DNA of 64,000 nt from Pseudazoarcus pumilus (GCF_002872475.1 NZ_CP025682.1:2046001-2110000); one strand, 5' to 3'; counted from the stretch's first letter, positions 26,529-36,320 are shown. The notes: a model not told the origin generated them from the sequence alone. Numbers and translations: made by a program.

Positions 26529-27504
26529 GCACCTTGCCGCGGAACACGTAGTAGGTCCAGGCGGTGTACATCAGCACGAACGGAATCACGAAGAGCACGC
26601 CGACGAGCAGGAAGAGCTGGCTCTCCGGCGCGGAAGCGGCATCGTGGAAGGTGTAGCTGGGCGGCACGACGTAAGGCCACTTGGACAGCAGCAGGCCGCC
26701 GTAGAACAGCATGAACAGCACGATGGTGGCGATGAACGGCGTGGCGTCGTGGCCGAGCTTGAGGAAGCGCCACAACGCGAACGCGACCGCCGCGGTGAGC
26801 ACCGGGAAGATCCACAGCCAGGTCACGAAGTCGAACCAGCGACCGCGCACATAGTCGTCGACCAGCGGCGTCCATACGCTGATGATCAAGAAGAACAACA
26901 TGACCGCCTTGAGCAGGCGCAGCGCGAACTCGCGCACGCGCGCCTGCAACGGCCCTTCCGTCTTGAGCACCAGCCAGCATGCACCGATCAGTGCGTAGCC
27001 GAACACCAGCGCGAAGCCGGTCATCACGGTGAAGGGCGTGAGCCAGTCCATCGCACCACCGACGTAACGCCCATCCACGGTCTCGAAGCCCTCGATGAAG
27101 GTGCCGACCACCGCGCCCTGGGCGAAGGCGGCGACCAGCGAACCAAGGAAGAAGGCCGCGTTCCAGAAGCGGCGCCGCCCCGACGGCGCCTTGAAGCGGA
27201 ACTCGAAGGCGATGCCGCGAAAGATCAGCCCGCCGAGCATCAGGAACACGCCGATGTAGAGCGCCGGCAGGAACACCGTGTAGACCAGCGGAAAGGCCGC
27301 CAGCAGGCCTGCGCCGCCGAGCACCAGCCAGGTCTCGTTGCCGTCCCACACCGGCGCGACCGAGTTCATCATCACATCGCGCTCGGCGTCGTCGCGCGCA
27401 AACGGAAAGAGAATCCCCACCCCGAGGTCGAAGCCGTCGGCGAGCACGTACATCAGCACACCGAAGCCGATCAGCACGATCCAGACATAGACGAGATCGA
27501 TCAT
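26506..27504 (-). CDS. cydB: Cytochrome bd-type ubiquinol oxidase subunit II
   Basis: A 332-residue integral membrane protein with about eight helices. It has the family start WIVLIGFGVLMYVLADGFDL and the conserved WDGNETWLVLGGAGLLAAFP. It forms the bd oxidase with CydA and reduces oxygen at low concentration. It overlaps cydA by four bases (27501-27504). Confidence 0.92.
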   Translation of the reverse strand: MIDLVYVWIVLIGFGVLMYVLADGFDLGVGILFPFARDDAERDVMMNSVAPVWDGNETWLVLGGAGLLAAFPLVYTVFLPALYIGVFLMLGGLIFRGIAFEFRFKAPSGRRRFWNAAFFLGSLVAAFAQGAVVGTFIEGFETVDGRYVGGAMDWLTPFTVMTGFALVFGYALIGACWLVLKTEGPLQARVREFALRLLKAVMLFFLIISVWTPLVDDYVRGRWFDFVTWLWIFPVLTAAVAFALWRFLKLGHDATPFIATIVLFMLFYGGLLLSKWPYVVPPSYTFHDAASAPESQLFLLVGVLFVIPFVLMYTAWTYYVFRGKVRAGDGYH

Positions 27505-28940
27505 CGAGCACCTCCTGTGGCCGGAGTCTGCGCGTCGGCCGGCGGCTCGTCACCGACGTCGAGTTCGACATCAGCGACCGACAGCGGGCGCTTGGGCCGC
27601 ATGTAGATCTCGTCGATTCCCTCGGGCTCATCCGACATTCCCTTGCGCACCACGCGGGTCAGGTAATACACGCCGGCCGAGAACACCACCGCGTAGATCG
27701 CCATGTAGCCGATCAGCGAGAACAGCGCCATGCCGCCGGTGAGGCTGGGGGTGAGGCCATCGGCGACGCTGATCTCCTGCCACAGCATCCACGGCTGGCG
27801 CCCGACCTCGGTGACGATCCAGCCGGCCAGCACCGCGATGAAGGGCATCGGCGTCATCAGTCGCAGCACCTGCAGATAGGCCGGGCTGTCAGCCAGCCGC
27901 CCGCGCCACATCAGCACCACGCCCCAGGCGGCGACCGCGATCATCGCCAGGCCGATGGCGATCATCACGCGGAAGGCCCAGAACACGATGAACACATTGG
28001 GACGCTCCTCCGGCGACCATTCCTCCAGGCCGCGTACCTCGCCGTCCCACTCGTGCGTGAGGATCAGGCTGGCGAGCTTCGGGATGGCGATCTCTGCATG
28101 GTTGGTGGCGGCATCCTGGTCGGGCCACGCGAAGAGCAGCAGCGGCAGGCCCCGCTGCGTCTCCCAGGCGCCTTCCATCGCAGCGACCTTGGAAGGCTGG
28201 TGCGCGAGCGTATTGAGCCCGTGCAGGTCACCGACGAAGGCCTGCAGCGGCGCGATGCACACCAGCATCACCAGACACATGCGCAGCGCCTTCATGCTTG
28301 GCCCCACCGCATGGCGGCGCAGCACGTAGTAGGCCGATACGCCGGCAACGACGAAGCCACCGGTCAGGAACGAGGCCAGCGCCATGTGCGTGAAGCGATA
28401 CGGGAAGGACGGATTGAACAACGCTGCCGACCAGTCGACCACATGCACGATGCCATCACGCATCTCGTAGCCGGCCGGCGTGTGCATCCACGAATTGGTC
28501 GCGAGAATCCAGAACGACGAGATGAAGGTGCCGACCGCCACCATGATCGCGGCGAACAGGTGCAGTCCTGGCGGCACGCGGCCACGTCCGAAAAGCAGCA
28601 CACCGAGGAAGGACGCCTCCAGGAAGAAGGCCGTGACGACCTCGTAGGAGAGCGTCGGGCCGATGAAATTGGCCGTGCGGTAGGAGAACTCGCTCCAGTT
28701 GGTGCCGAACTGGAAGGCCATCACCAGCCCGGACACCACCCCCATGCCGAACACCACCGCGAAGATCTTGATCCAGAACTGCGACAGTCGCGCCCATTCG
28801 GGCGAGCGCGTGCGGAATGCGATGGTCTCGAGAACCGCGACGTAGGTCGCCAGCCCGATCGTGAACACCGGAAAGATGGCGTGAAAGGACACCACGAAGG
28901 CAAACTGGATGCGGGACAGCAGCAGCGGATCGAGTTCCAC
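27501..28940 (-). CDS. cydA: Cytochrome bd-type ubiquinol oxidase subunit I (short Q-loop, CioA-like)
   Basis: A 479-residue subunit carrying the hemes. The heme-ligand histidine region FVVSFHAIFPVFTIG and motif GRQPW are present, and the quinol loop segment PSKVAAMEGAWET keeps the key Lys and Glu. The Q-loop is short, as in cyanide-insensitive (Cio) oxidases, and total length is below that of E. coli CydA (522). The GTG at 28940 is chosen because GGAGGTGAC lies just upstream; a longer frame into 29027 has no support. First gene of cydABDC. Confidence 0.92.
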   Translation of the reverse strand: MELDPLLLSRIQFAFVVSFHAIFPVFTIGLATYVAVLETIAFRTRSPEWARLSQFWIKIFAVVFGMGVVSGLVMAFQFGTNWSEFSYRTANFIGPTLSYEVVTAFFLEASFLGVLLFGRGRVPPGLHLFAAIMVAVGTFISSFWILATNSWMHTPAGYEMRDGIVHVVDWSAALFNPSFPYRFTHMALASFLTGGFVVAGVSAYYVLRRHAVGPSMKALRMCLVMLVCIAPLQAFVGDLHGLNTLAHQPSKVAAMEGAWETQRGLPLLLFAWPDQDAATNHAEIAIPKLASLILTHEWDGEVRGLEEWSPEERPNVFIVFWAFRVMIAIGLAMIAVAAWGVVLMWRGRLADSPAYLQVLRLMTPMPFIAVLAGWIVTEVGRQPWMLWQEISVADGLTPSLTGGMALFSLIGYMAIYAVVFSAGVYYLTRVVRKGMSDEPEGIDEIYMRPKRPLSVADVELDVGDEPPADAQTPATGGAR

Positions 28941-29024
28941 GTCACCTCCTCGGGCAGCACACGACCCAGTATAGAAGCCGTACGCGTATCGCCAAGTTCC
29001 CGCACGCGCGAACTTCAGCCACCG

Positions 29025-29064
29025 CAAACGAAAACGCGGCCGCCGGCGTCCCGGCGACCGCGCT
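29025..29064 (-). terminator. Rho-independent terminator of the small basic gene
   Basis: A minus-strand hairpin with 12-base arms (one mismatch) around a GACG loop, CGCGG...CCGG pairing with CCGG...CCGCG, followed by TTTTCGTTT. It lies about 30 bases beyond the stop at 29092. Confidence 0.7.
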
Positions 29065-29091
29065 GCACGGACCGAAGCAATGCGGCCCGGC

Positions 29092-29220
29092 TCATTTCTT
29101 CATGAGTGCCGGCGGTGCATCCCCGGCACGCTTCTTTTCCTGTTTGTCCTTGCGCTTTTCCTTGGCGTTCTTGAGCGGCTTCTTCTTGTCTTCCCGACTG
29201 CTGCTGCGTTCCTTGCTCAT
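29092..29220 (-). CDS. Small lysine-rich hypothetical protein
   Basis: A 42-residue basic protein, MSKERSSSREDKKKPLKNAK and onward, ending PPALMKK. The ATG at 29220 is preceded by AGGAG, and a clear terminator follows the stop, so it is a real single-gene unit. Similar short Lys-rich proteins starting MSKERS are found in other proteobacteria; no function is known. Confidence 0.65.
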   Translation of the reverse strand: MSKERSSSREDKKKPLKNAKEKRKDKQEKKRAGDAPPALMKK

Positions 29221-29319
29221 GGCTGTTGCTCCTGAAGGGCACCGATCCGTGATCAATGCTCGTCCAGTATAGAGCGCGCCGATCGCCGCGGTGCACTGAC
29301 GCAAGACTGAATTTTCGTC

Positions 29320-30411
29320 TCACGCGAAAGCCGCGCGCGAGCGTCCGCGCAGACGGCGGTCGATCGCGCGCGCCAGCGCCGCCACCGCTCCCAGCACCAA
29401 GGCCAGCGGCCGCAACAGGAACTGCGCGAGCCACAACAATGGAAACAGCACCAGCGCCCAGCCGCCGAACTGCGCGGCCCACACCGGCCAGCCGAACGTC
29501 TCGGCCACACGGGCGAAGGCGGCGTTGAGCACCGACGGATGACGCAGCGCGATGTAGCCCAGCGCGAGCGGCGCGCCGAATTTGGCCACGCGCAGCCCGA
29601 TCGCGCTGCCGCGCAGCAGGCCGGCACCGAGCGCGGCGTTGCGCTCGGCAAAGCCGACGCGCGCCGCGCCGCCCGCACCGCGCCCCAGGCGCAGCACCTT
29701 GAGCGCGCTGATGCCGATCGCCACATCCACCGCCGCCCAGCCCAGGTCGGCCAGGCGCACCGCCTCGTCGCTGCGCACGCGCGTCTCCAGCCCGCGGATA
29801 CCGCCTGCGAAGAAGCTGGCCAGCCCTTCGAGCGCGCGCTCGGTCTGGATCCAGCTCACAAGGCCATCCTCGGCAACCTCGAACTGGCCGAGAAAGCCAT
29901 GACCGTCGGTGGCGATGAAATCGATCGCATAACGCCCCCGTTCGACGGGCGTCAGGTCGGTCGGAGGCGGCGCCGGAATCGCCTCACCGTTCCAGCGCCA
30001 GCGCAGCGCGTCGATCGCGTCCGAGGTGCGCTTGCGCAGGGTCAGCGTCCCGATGTCGTGATCCATGAAGTAGCGAATCGGCGGCAGCACCGCCTCGCCA
30101 TGGCGACGCAGGATGTCGCGAAACAGCGGATCATCGCCATATAGCGGCAGGATGGTGCGCGCCATGTCGGGATAACGGCGCAGCGCCAGCCAGGCCTTGG
30201 TCGCGAGCACCGCGTCTTCGGCACCGGCATAATCGACGAACACCGCCTGCACTTCGAGCGCCTCGTCGAGCAGTTCGCCGGCCTGCGCCGGCATCAGGCG
30301 CTCGACCTGTACCGCCAGCACGCGCTGCTCGACCGTCTGCGGTACCCACAGCCACGCCAGCAGGGCCGCCAGCGCGAGCGCCATGAACGCGGGAAAGAGC
30401 AGTCTTCGCAT
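29320..30411 (-). CDS. Hypothetical membrane-anchored protein
   Basis: A 363-residue protein that I do not recognise. A signal-anchor helix occupies residues 5-23; the middle is soluble with a WRWNGEAIP segment; the C-terminal third has two or three hydrophobic stretches, ending in an arginine-rich tail. The ATG at 30411 follows GGAGG. It stands alone between the small basic gene and a divergent DUF4124 gene. Confidence 0.65.
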   Translation of the reverse strand: MRRLLFPAFMALALAALLAWLWVPQTVEQRVLAVQVERLMPAQAGELLDEALEVQAVFVDYAGAEDAVLATKAWLALRRYPDMARTILPLYGDDPLFRDILRRHGEAVLPPIRYFMDHDIGTLTLRKRTSDAIDALRWRWNGEAIPAPPPTDLTPVERGRYAIDFIATDGHGFLGQFEVAEDGLVSWIQTERALEGLASFFAGGIRGLETRVRSDEAVRLADLGWAAVDVAIGISALKVLRLGRGAGGAARVGFAERNAALGAGLLRGSAIGLRVAKFGAPLALGYIALRHPSVLNAAFARVAETFGWPVWAAQFGGWALVLFPLLWLAQFLLRPLALVLGAVAALARAIDRRLRGRSRAAFA

Positions 30412-30520
30412 CGATGGGCCTCCGGTAGCGATTTCCGGGATAGTACGCCCGTCTTTCGCGGTCACAGGAACGTGTCCCTGCTCCACCGGACTATGATGGA
30501 GTGATCGCACGGAGGCCCGC

Positions 30521-31027
30521 ATGAACCGCTTCATCCTCACTCTCGCGCTCGCTCTGGCGCTTGCCACGAGCGCGCAGGCACAGATCTTCCGCTGTGACGA
30601 CGGCAAGGGTGGCACGCTGTACACCCAGCAACCCTGCGAAGACGGCGCACAGGTGGTCGACCCCGGCCCCAACGCCGAACTCGCCGAGGGCGCGCGCGAG
30701 GCTGCGCTACGCCGCGAGATCGAGCAATTGCGCGAGGACATCCGCCGCCTCGAGGAACAACGCGCGGCGGCGCCCTACGACGGCCCCGACTACGGCCGCA
30801 GCGAATCGGACCTGCGCGCCGATCAGGCCAGTTCCTACGCCTGCAAGCAGGCCATGCGCTCATACGAGATCAGCGCCAACTCGATCAAGCGTGCCGACGT
30901 CGAACAAAAGCGCGTGGCGATGTACGCCGCCTGCGGCATGCGCGAACCCGACCGCCACATCGACCCCTACGACGATCGCTACCGAGACCCCTATCGCCGT
31001 GGCGGCACGACGGTGATCGTGCGCTGA
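30521..31027 (+). CDS. DUF4124 periplasmic protein
   Basis: A 168-residue protein with a signal peptide (MNRFILTLALALALATSAQA, cut near residue 20) and the DUF4124 core IFRCDDGKGGTLYTQQPCEDG. A charged coiled-coil stretch (residues 60-85) and a Tyr/Arg/Asp-rich C-terminus follow. Ribosome site ACGGAGG. DUF4124 proteins are exported and of unknown function. A paralogue lies at 58134-58679. Confidence 0.8.
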   Translation: MNRFILTLALALALATSAQAQIFRCDDGKGGTLYTQQPCEDGAQVVDPGPNAELAEGAREAALRREIEQLREDIRRLEEQRAAAPYDGPDYGRSESDLRADQASSYACKQAMRSYEISANSIKRADVEQKRVAMYAACGMREPDRHIDPYDDRYRDPYRRGGTTVIVR

Positions 31028-31078
31028 AGCTGCGTTTGCGGAGTGCCCGCAAGGCGTTGGCGTCGGGCCTGCAGGCGC

Positions 31079-31816
31079 TCAGCGATCTCGGTTGCGGGCG
31101 GCGAGGTCGTCCAGAAAGGCACGGATGCGCGCGGCATTGACGCCCAGGTCGCTGCGCCCCAGGCGCGAGCGTGAGCGCATGTCCACGCGCGTGCCGTCGG
31201 GTGTTGCGGCGATGCGCAGCACGACTTCGTCCACGAAACCGAACAGCCGGCTCTTGTCGGTGGCCTCGATGCGCAGATCGACCTCGTCCGCGGCCACCAC
31301 GCTCCAGCCGCGCTCATCGACCAGCGCGCGTGCGTGCTCGAAGACCTGCTGCGCCGGTGCGGCGAGCATCAGCGGCACAATGTCGGGATAGGCCTCGCGC
31401 TGTTTGGCGGCGAAGGACTCGCCGGGGTGGTCGGTGGGGTTGGGCATGTCCCTGAACACCGGAGGGTCGTCGAGATCGGTACTGATGTCGTTGATGACCG
31501 GGTAGGTGCGCGCCGCATGCACCCAGTAGCCTGCCGTGGCGATCACCGGCAGCGTCGCCAGCACGCCGACCAGCGCCAGCGGAAAGCCGCGCTTGCGCGC
31601 CGCATCAGGCCAGGTGAGCACCGCTGCGAGCAGCGACACCGCCAGTGCCACCAGCGCGCCATACACGCCCCACTCCGCGAGTTTCAGGCCCGACGTGAAG
31701 TGCCACCAGCCGGCGCGATGCCCCAATCCGCCGGCCAACAGCGCAGCCGCCGCGCCGAACGCGAGCACCAGCCCGATGACCGCCAGCCGGCTGACCGGTC
31801 GTTGCACTTGATTCAT
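31079..31816 (-). CDS. DUF1499 membrane protein
   Basis: A 245-residue protein with about three membrane helices in the first 105 residues and then a soluble DUF1499 domain, TYPVINDISTDLDDPPVF through RIEATDKSRLFGFVDEVVLRI and RSRSRLGRSDLGVNAARI. Function unknown. It overlaps the sterol-desaturase-like gene by four bases (31813-31816) and is cotranscribed with it. Confidence 0.82.
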   Translation of the reverse strand: MNQVQRPVSRLAVIGLVLAFGAAAALLAGGLGHRAGWWHFTSGLKLAEWGVYGALVALAVSLLAAVLTWPDAARKRGFPLALVGVLATLPVIATAGYWVHAARTYPVINDISTDLDDPPVFRDMPNPTDHPGESFAAKQREAYPDIVPLMLAAPAQQVFEHARALVDERGWSVVAADEVDLRIEATDKSRLFGFVDEVVLRIAATPDGTRVDMRSRSRLGRSDLGVNAARIRAFLDDLAARNRDR

Positions 31817-32685
31817 GGGTTTTCCTTGTCGTCGGGCGCGGCGAAGCTGCGCCGGTTGATGGTGTAACCGTCGATCTGGCCGCGGAACGGAATCATCAGC
31901 ATGCCCGGCAAGCGATCGGACTGACGCGGGTCGCGCAGGTCGGACAGGCCGATGGTCATGCCCTCGTGTCCATCGCGCGGTTGCGCGCGGTAGGTACCGA
32001 AGAGCCGATCCCACCAGGGCAGGTTGAAGCCGAAGTTGGAGTTGGTCTCGTCCTCATGCACCGAGTGATGCACACGGTGCATGTCGGGCGTCACGACGAA
32101 CAGGCGCAACATGCGGTCGACGCGCGCGGGCAGGCGGATGTTGCCGTGATTGAACATCGAGGTTGCGTTGAGCACGACCTCGAAGATCACCACCGCGACC
32201 ACTGGCGCACCCAGCACGACGATGGTCGCGAACTTGATCAGCATCGACAGCACGATCTCCAGCGGGTGAAAGCGCGCGCCGGTGGTCAGGTCGTAGTCGA
32301 GGTCGGCGTGATGCACGCGATGCAAGCGCCACAAGGCCGGTATGGCATGGACCATGACGTGCTGCAGCCAGATCACGAAGTCCATCGCAATCACCGCCAG
32401 CGGCACGGCCAGCCATGGCGACACTGCGTAGTGGTTGAGCAGGCCCCAGCCATTGGCGGCGCAAAACGCCGCCACGCCCACCGCCGCGGCCGGGAACAAC
32501 ACGCGCACGACCAGCGTGTTGAGCGCGACCAGCCCAATGTTCGACGCCCAGCGCATGGCGCGTCCGAGGGTCAACGCGCGACGTGGCGCCAGCACTTCCC
32601 ACAGCGCGACGAGCACGAACACGCCGAGGAAGAAGCCCAGCCGGATCGCCGGCTCGTTGTCGATAATCAGTTGTTCCAGATTCAC
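31813..32685 (-). CDS. Fatty acid hydroxylase/sterol desaturase family protein
   Basis: A 290-residue membrane di-iron oxygenase. The histidine boxes are HVMVHAIPALWRLHRVHHAD and HRVHHSVHEDE, with membrane helices at the N-terminus. Such enzymes hydroxylate or desaturate lipids; the bacterial substrates are mostly unknown. The start is a GTG at 32685 with GGAG about ten bases upstream; a longer frame extends to 32739 without support. Coupled to the DUF1499 gene. Confidence 0.85.
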   Translation of the reverse strand: MNLEQLIIDNEPAIRLGFFLGVFVLVALWEVLAPRRALTLGRAMRWASNIGLVALNTLVVRVLFPAAAVGVAAFCAANGWGLLNHYAVSPWLAVPLAVIAMDFVIWLQHVMVHAIPALWRLHRVHHADLDYDLTTGARFHPLEIVLSMLIKFATIVVLGAPVVAVVIFEVVLNATSMFNHGNIRLPARVDRMLRLFVVTPDMHRVHHSVHEDETNSNFGFNLPWWDRLFGTYRAQPRDGHEGMTIGLSDLRDPRQSDRLPGMLMIPFRGQIDGYTINRRSFAAPDDKENP

Positions 32686-32744
32686 CCGGCCATTCTCCCG
32701 AGGCCCCGACCACCGGCTGGCATCGGCATTAACGACCACACTCT

Positions 32745-32926
32745 AGTATTCGTTGGAGTAATCACGCAAGCAAATACTCCATTCTTCGCTGCGCCCTTCA
32801 GTACCGCAGCAGAGAGCACTTTTTTTGGCGAGGAAGAATGCGTCATCAATGAAGTTCCAGTGTGCGCAAAACCCTAAAACCGCGCTTGACCGGGCAACCA
32901 TCTAACATTTCTTGGAGTATTATCCG
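32745..32926. promoter_or_regulatory. Repeated GGAGTATT-type motif upstream of MFS-ArsR operon
   Basis: TTGGAGTAAT at 32753-32762, TTGGAGTATT at 32912-32921 and the inverted form AATACTCC at 32773-32780 share one motif in a 267-bp divergent intergenic region. The region is more AT-rich than its neighbours. These may be binding sites for the ArsR-rhodanese regulator encoded downstream; this is inferred from position only. Confidence 0.4.
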
Positions 32927-32952
32927 ATCAATCCAAGCCCGGACTTGCCCCT

Positions 32953-34164
32953 ATGACCCCGATCGCGACCGAAAGACTCAACGTGGCCATCCTGGTGATC
33001 GGCCAGACGCTGTTCATGGTGGCCTCGATCACCGTGATGACGCTCAGCGGACTGGTCGGACGCGCGCTCGGGCCGGACCCGGGCCTGGCGACGCTGCCGA
33101 TCGCGATGATGATGCTCGGCACGGTGATTTCCACGCTGCCGGCCTCGCTCTACATGAAGCGCGTCGGGCGTCGCGCGGGTTTCATCACCGGCGCGGGCAT
33201 CGGCGGCATCGGCGGCGGACTGCTGGCCTTTGGCGCGGTGGTGCTGGGATCGTTCTGGCTGTTCTGTCTGGGCAACCTGTTGCTCGGCCTGTACCAGGGC
33301 TTCGCGATGTACTACCGCTTCGCTGCGGCCGACGTCGCCAGCCCGGCCTGGCGACCGCGCGCCATGTCGTTCGTCATGGCCGGCGGCGTGGTCGCGGCCT
33401 TCCTCGGCCCGTGGAACGCCAACGCCGCCTCGGACTGGATCGCGGCCGCGCCATCCAGTGGTCCGTATCTGGTGATCGCGCTGCTGGCACTGCTGTCCGT
33501 CGGCCTGCTCGCCTTCCTGCGTGTGCCCACCTCGGGCGAACCGCGCGTCGGCGACCCGCAGCGACCAATGGCAGAGATCGCGCGCAGCCGCCGCTTCATC
33601 GTCGCAGCGCTGGCCGCGGCCAGCGGCTACGCGATCATGATCGTGGTGATGACCGCCACCCCGCTGGCCATGCGCGGCGTCGGCTTCGAACTCGGTGACG
33701 TGGCTCTCGTCATGCAGTGGCACGTGCTGGGCATGTTTGCACCCTCGTTCTTCACCGGTGGCCTGATCGCACGCTTCGGCCATGCCCGCATTCTGCTCGC
33801 CGGCTGCGCGCTGCTCGGCGCATCGGCGCTCACCGCCGCGCAGGGCGACACGCTGATGCTGTTCTGGAGCGCGCTGGTGCTGCTCGGCATCGGCTGGAAC
33901 TTTCTCTTCATCGGCGGCAGCGCCCTGCTCACCACCGCCCACTCCGAGGCCGAACGCGGCAAGGTGCAGGGCATCAACGACCTGCTGATCTTCGCGCTGG
34001 TCACGCTCGGCGCGCTGCTCGCCGGCAAGCTGCTGCATCTGGTCGGATGGGCCACGCTGAATCTGGCCATGCTGCCGCTGATCCTGCTGGTCGCGCTGGC
34101 GGCACTGTGGCTGGGGGGGCCGGTCACGCCGCGCGCGGCCAGCGCCGTGGGAGACGCCAAATGA
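32953..34164 (+). CDS. Major facilitator superfamily transporter
   Basis: A 403-residue permease with about 12 membrane helices and the MFS loop ASLYMKRVGRRAGF between helices 2 and 3. It overlaps the ArsR-rhodanese regulator gene by four bases. The pairing suggests a role in export linked to a metalloid, sulfur or thiol signal, but the substrate cannot be named. Confidence 0.8.
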   Translation: MTPIATERLNVAILVIGQTLFMVASITVMTLSGLVGRALGPDPGLATLPIAMMMLGTVISTLPASLYMKRVGRRAGFITGAGIGGIGGGLLAFGAVVLGSFWLFCLGNLLLGLYQGFAMYYRFAAADVASPAWRPRAMSFVMAGGVVAAFLGPWNANAASDWIAAAPSSGPYLVIALLALLSVGLLAFLRVPTSGEPRVGDPQRPMAEIARSRRFIVAALAAASGYAIMIVVMTATPLAMRGVGFELGDVALVMQWHVLGMFAPSFFTGGLIARFGHARILLAGCALLGASALTAAQGDTLMLFWSALVLLGIGWNFLFIGGSALLTTAHSEAERGKVQGINDLLIFALVTLGALLAGKLLHLVGWATLNLAMLPLILLVALAALWLGGPVTPRAASAVGDAK

Positions 34165-34832
34165 CTGCACGCACGACCAAGGATCTGCTGTACGAACAGG
34201 TCGCGCGCATCGGCAAGGCGGTGTCCAGCCCCAGGCGCCTGGAGATGCTCGAAATGCTCGCTCAGGGCGAGAAGAGCGTGGACTCGCTGGCGCTGGAACT
34301 GGGCATCACGATGAAGCTCGCCAGCGCACACCTGAAGGCCTTGCGCGACGCGCGCCTGGTGCTGGCGCGTCGCGACGGCAAGCACGTTTTCTACCGGCTC
34401 AGCGGCGAGGATGTGGCCGGCCTGACGGTGAAACTGCGCGAGGTCGCAGGCGAGCATCTGGTCGAACTGCGCATGGCACTCGGCCAGATGATGGCCGCAC
34501 CCGACACGCTGCAGCACTTCGGCCGCTCCGAACTGCTCGAGCGCGCACGGCGCGGTGACGTAGTGGTGATCGACGTGCGCCCGCAGAGCGAATACCAGGC
34601 CGCCCATCTGCCCTTCGCGCGCTCGATGCCGCTGGCGGAACTGAAACGCCGCGTGCATGAACTGCCTCGCGAGCGCGACATCGTGGCCTATTGCCGCGGA
34701 CCCTTCTGCCTGCTCTCCGACGAAGCCGTGGCCATGCTTGCCGCACACGGCTACCGCGTGCGCAAGATCCGCGACGGCGTGGCCGAATGGCAGGCCGCCG
34801 GCCTGCCGGTCGAGCGCGGCACCCCGGCCTGA
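34161..34832 (+). CDS. ArsR-family regulator fused to a rhodanese domain
   Basis: A 223-residue protein: winged-helix ArsR domain (residues about 8-95, with SLALELGITMKLASAHLKAL) followed by a rhodanese domain (about 115-215) with VIDVRPQSEYQAAHLPFA and the active-site cysteine in AYCRGPFCLLSDEA. Fusions of this type are linked to sulfur-transfer or thiol sensing. Translationally coupled to the MFS gene and likely its regulator. Its stop is directly adjacent to the stop of the convergent MFS gene at 34833. Confidence 0.87.
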   Translation: MTARTTKDLLYEQVARIGKAVSSPRRLEMLEMLAQGEKSVDSLALELGITMKLASAHLKALRDARLVLARRDGKHVFYRLSGEDVAGLTVKLREVAGEHLVELRMALGQMMAAPDTLQHFGRSELLERARRGDVVVIDVRPQSEYQAAHLPFARSMPLAELKRRVHELPRERDIVAYCRGPFCLLSDEAVAMLAAHGYRVRKIRDGVAEWQAAGLPVERGTPA

Positions 34833-36188
34833 TCAGCCCTCGGACACTTCGCGCAGATTCCGCCCGATGACCGCGCCGATCAGCCCCGCCAGACCCAGCA
34901 GCGCGACCGTGGCCTCGACCGAGAAGGTCGCGGCGATCGCGCCGACCACGCCGGTGGCGAGCAGCAGCAGGCCGATCACGCTGTTGCTCACCGCCACGTA
35001 GTCGGTGCGCAGATTGCCCTCGGCCATGTCGACCAGATAGGTCTTGCGACCCAGTCGCACGCCGGCATGTGCCACGCCCAGCCCGAAGAAGGCCAGCGGA
35101 TAGAACCACTGCGCGGCCGCCATCGGCAGATCCGCCCATGACCACGCCGCGACCACGATCGACAGCACGCCGGCCAGCGCGCATGCGGCCGAAAACACCA
35201 GACGGCTGGAGCGATCCGACCAGCGTCCCCAGATGGGCGAGCTGACCAGCGCCGCCAGGCCCTCGACGGCGATGAAGATGCCCAGCAGCAGCGCCGCGCT
35301 GCCCAGTTCATCACGCGCCAGCGCGACATAGAACGGCGCGGCCAGCCCCGAGCCCATGGCCAGTGCACGCGCCACGACGAAACGCCGAAACAGCGCGTCG
35401 TCGCGCAGCAACGAGAGCCTGGCCATGGCCTCGGTGAAGCCGTTGGCACCGCCTTCGGTCGCACCGGGATATTCGACGATGCGCGAATACGCTCCGGCAG
35501 CGGCCAGCCACAGCCCGGCCGCGACCAGCAGCAGGCCGGCGTACAGCCCCAGACCTCCGGAATCGGGCAACAGCGTCAGCACACCGCCGGTGGCCATGGT
35601 CGCGAAGCCGGCGAAGGAGGAGATCCAGCCCGACAGCCGGCCACGCCGCGTCTTGGGGATGGTCTTGCCAAGCACGTCCTTGTAGGCCACCGAACAGGCG
35701 CCGCGCGCGAGGCTGAACAGCGTCAGCAGCGCGAGAATGGCCAGCCCGGCCGCGAGCCCTTCGAGGCTCAGCGCGACGACCGCCATCGCCGCCAGACAGG
35801 CCGCCTGCACCGTCCCGCCGGCCACCCACACGCCCTTGCGCACGGCGCGTGCGCGCACCGCCGCGCCAATGAACATCTGCGGCAGCATCGAGCCCGACTC
35901 GCGGATCGGCACCAGCAGGCTCAGACACCAGGCCGGCGCGCCGAGCGCACCGAGAATCCACGGCAGCGTGGTCTTGGCGCTGGCGATGCGGTCCGACACG
36001 TTCGACAATGCGTTGGCCACCAGCGTGCGCACGAAGTTGCCCGGCGATTCGCGACAGGCCTCGTCGCTGATGGCCTTGCACACGCGACCCTCGTCATCCT
36101 CGGCGAGACGCTCGTAGAGCGATTCCATCCACACGGGATGATGCGGGGAATCGCTCGCGGCGAAGGACTTTCGCTCGGTATCGGACAT
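34833..36188 (-). CDS. Major facilitator superfamily transporter
   Basis: A 451-residue permease with an unusual hydrophilic N-terminus of about 70 residues before the first of about 12 helices. It keeps the intracellular motifs GKTIPKTRRGRLSGW and GRWSDRSSR. No substrate is evident. The start ATG at 36188 opens MSDTERKSF. It is tail-to-tail with the ArsR-rhodanese gene. Confidence 0.78.
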   Translation of the reverse strand: MSDTERKSFAASDSPHHPVWMESLYERLAEDDEGRVCKAISDEACRESPGNFVRTLVANALSNVSDRIASAKTTLPWILGALGAPAWCLSLLVPIRESGSMLPQMFIGAAVRARAVRKGVWVAGGTVQAACLAAMAVVALSLEGLAAGLAILALLTLFSLARGACSVAYKDVLGKTIPKTRRGRLSGWISSFAGFATMATGGVLTLLPDSGGLGLYAGLLLVAAGLWLAAAGAYSRIVEYPGATEGGANGFTEAMARLSLLRDDALFRRFVVARALAMGSGLAAPFYVALARDELGSAALLLGIFIAVEGLAALVSSPIWGRWSDRSSRLVFSAACALAGVLSIVVAAWSWADLPMAAAQWFYPLAFFGLGVAHAGVRLGRKTYLVDMAEGNLRTDYVAVSNSVIGLLLLATGVVGAIAATFSVEATVALLGLAGLIGAVIGRNLREVSEG

Positions 36189-36320
36189 GAACTACCCGGC
36201 TGTTCCAAAAAATGACCGGCCGATCTTACCCGTACGCACCGAAACACGCAGAAAACAAGCCGAATTGACCGCGGGGTCGCATGCCACCAGAATCAACGCT
36301 CGACCTTACGGAGAGCACTC

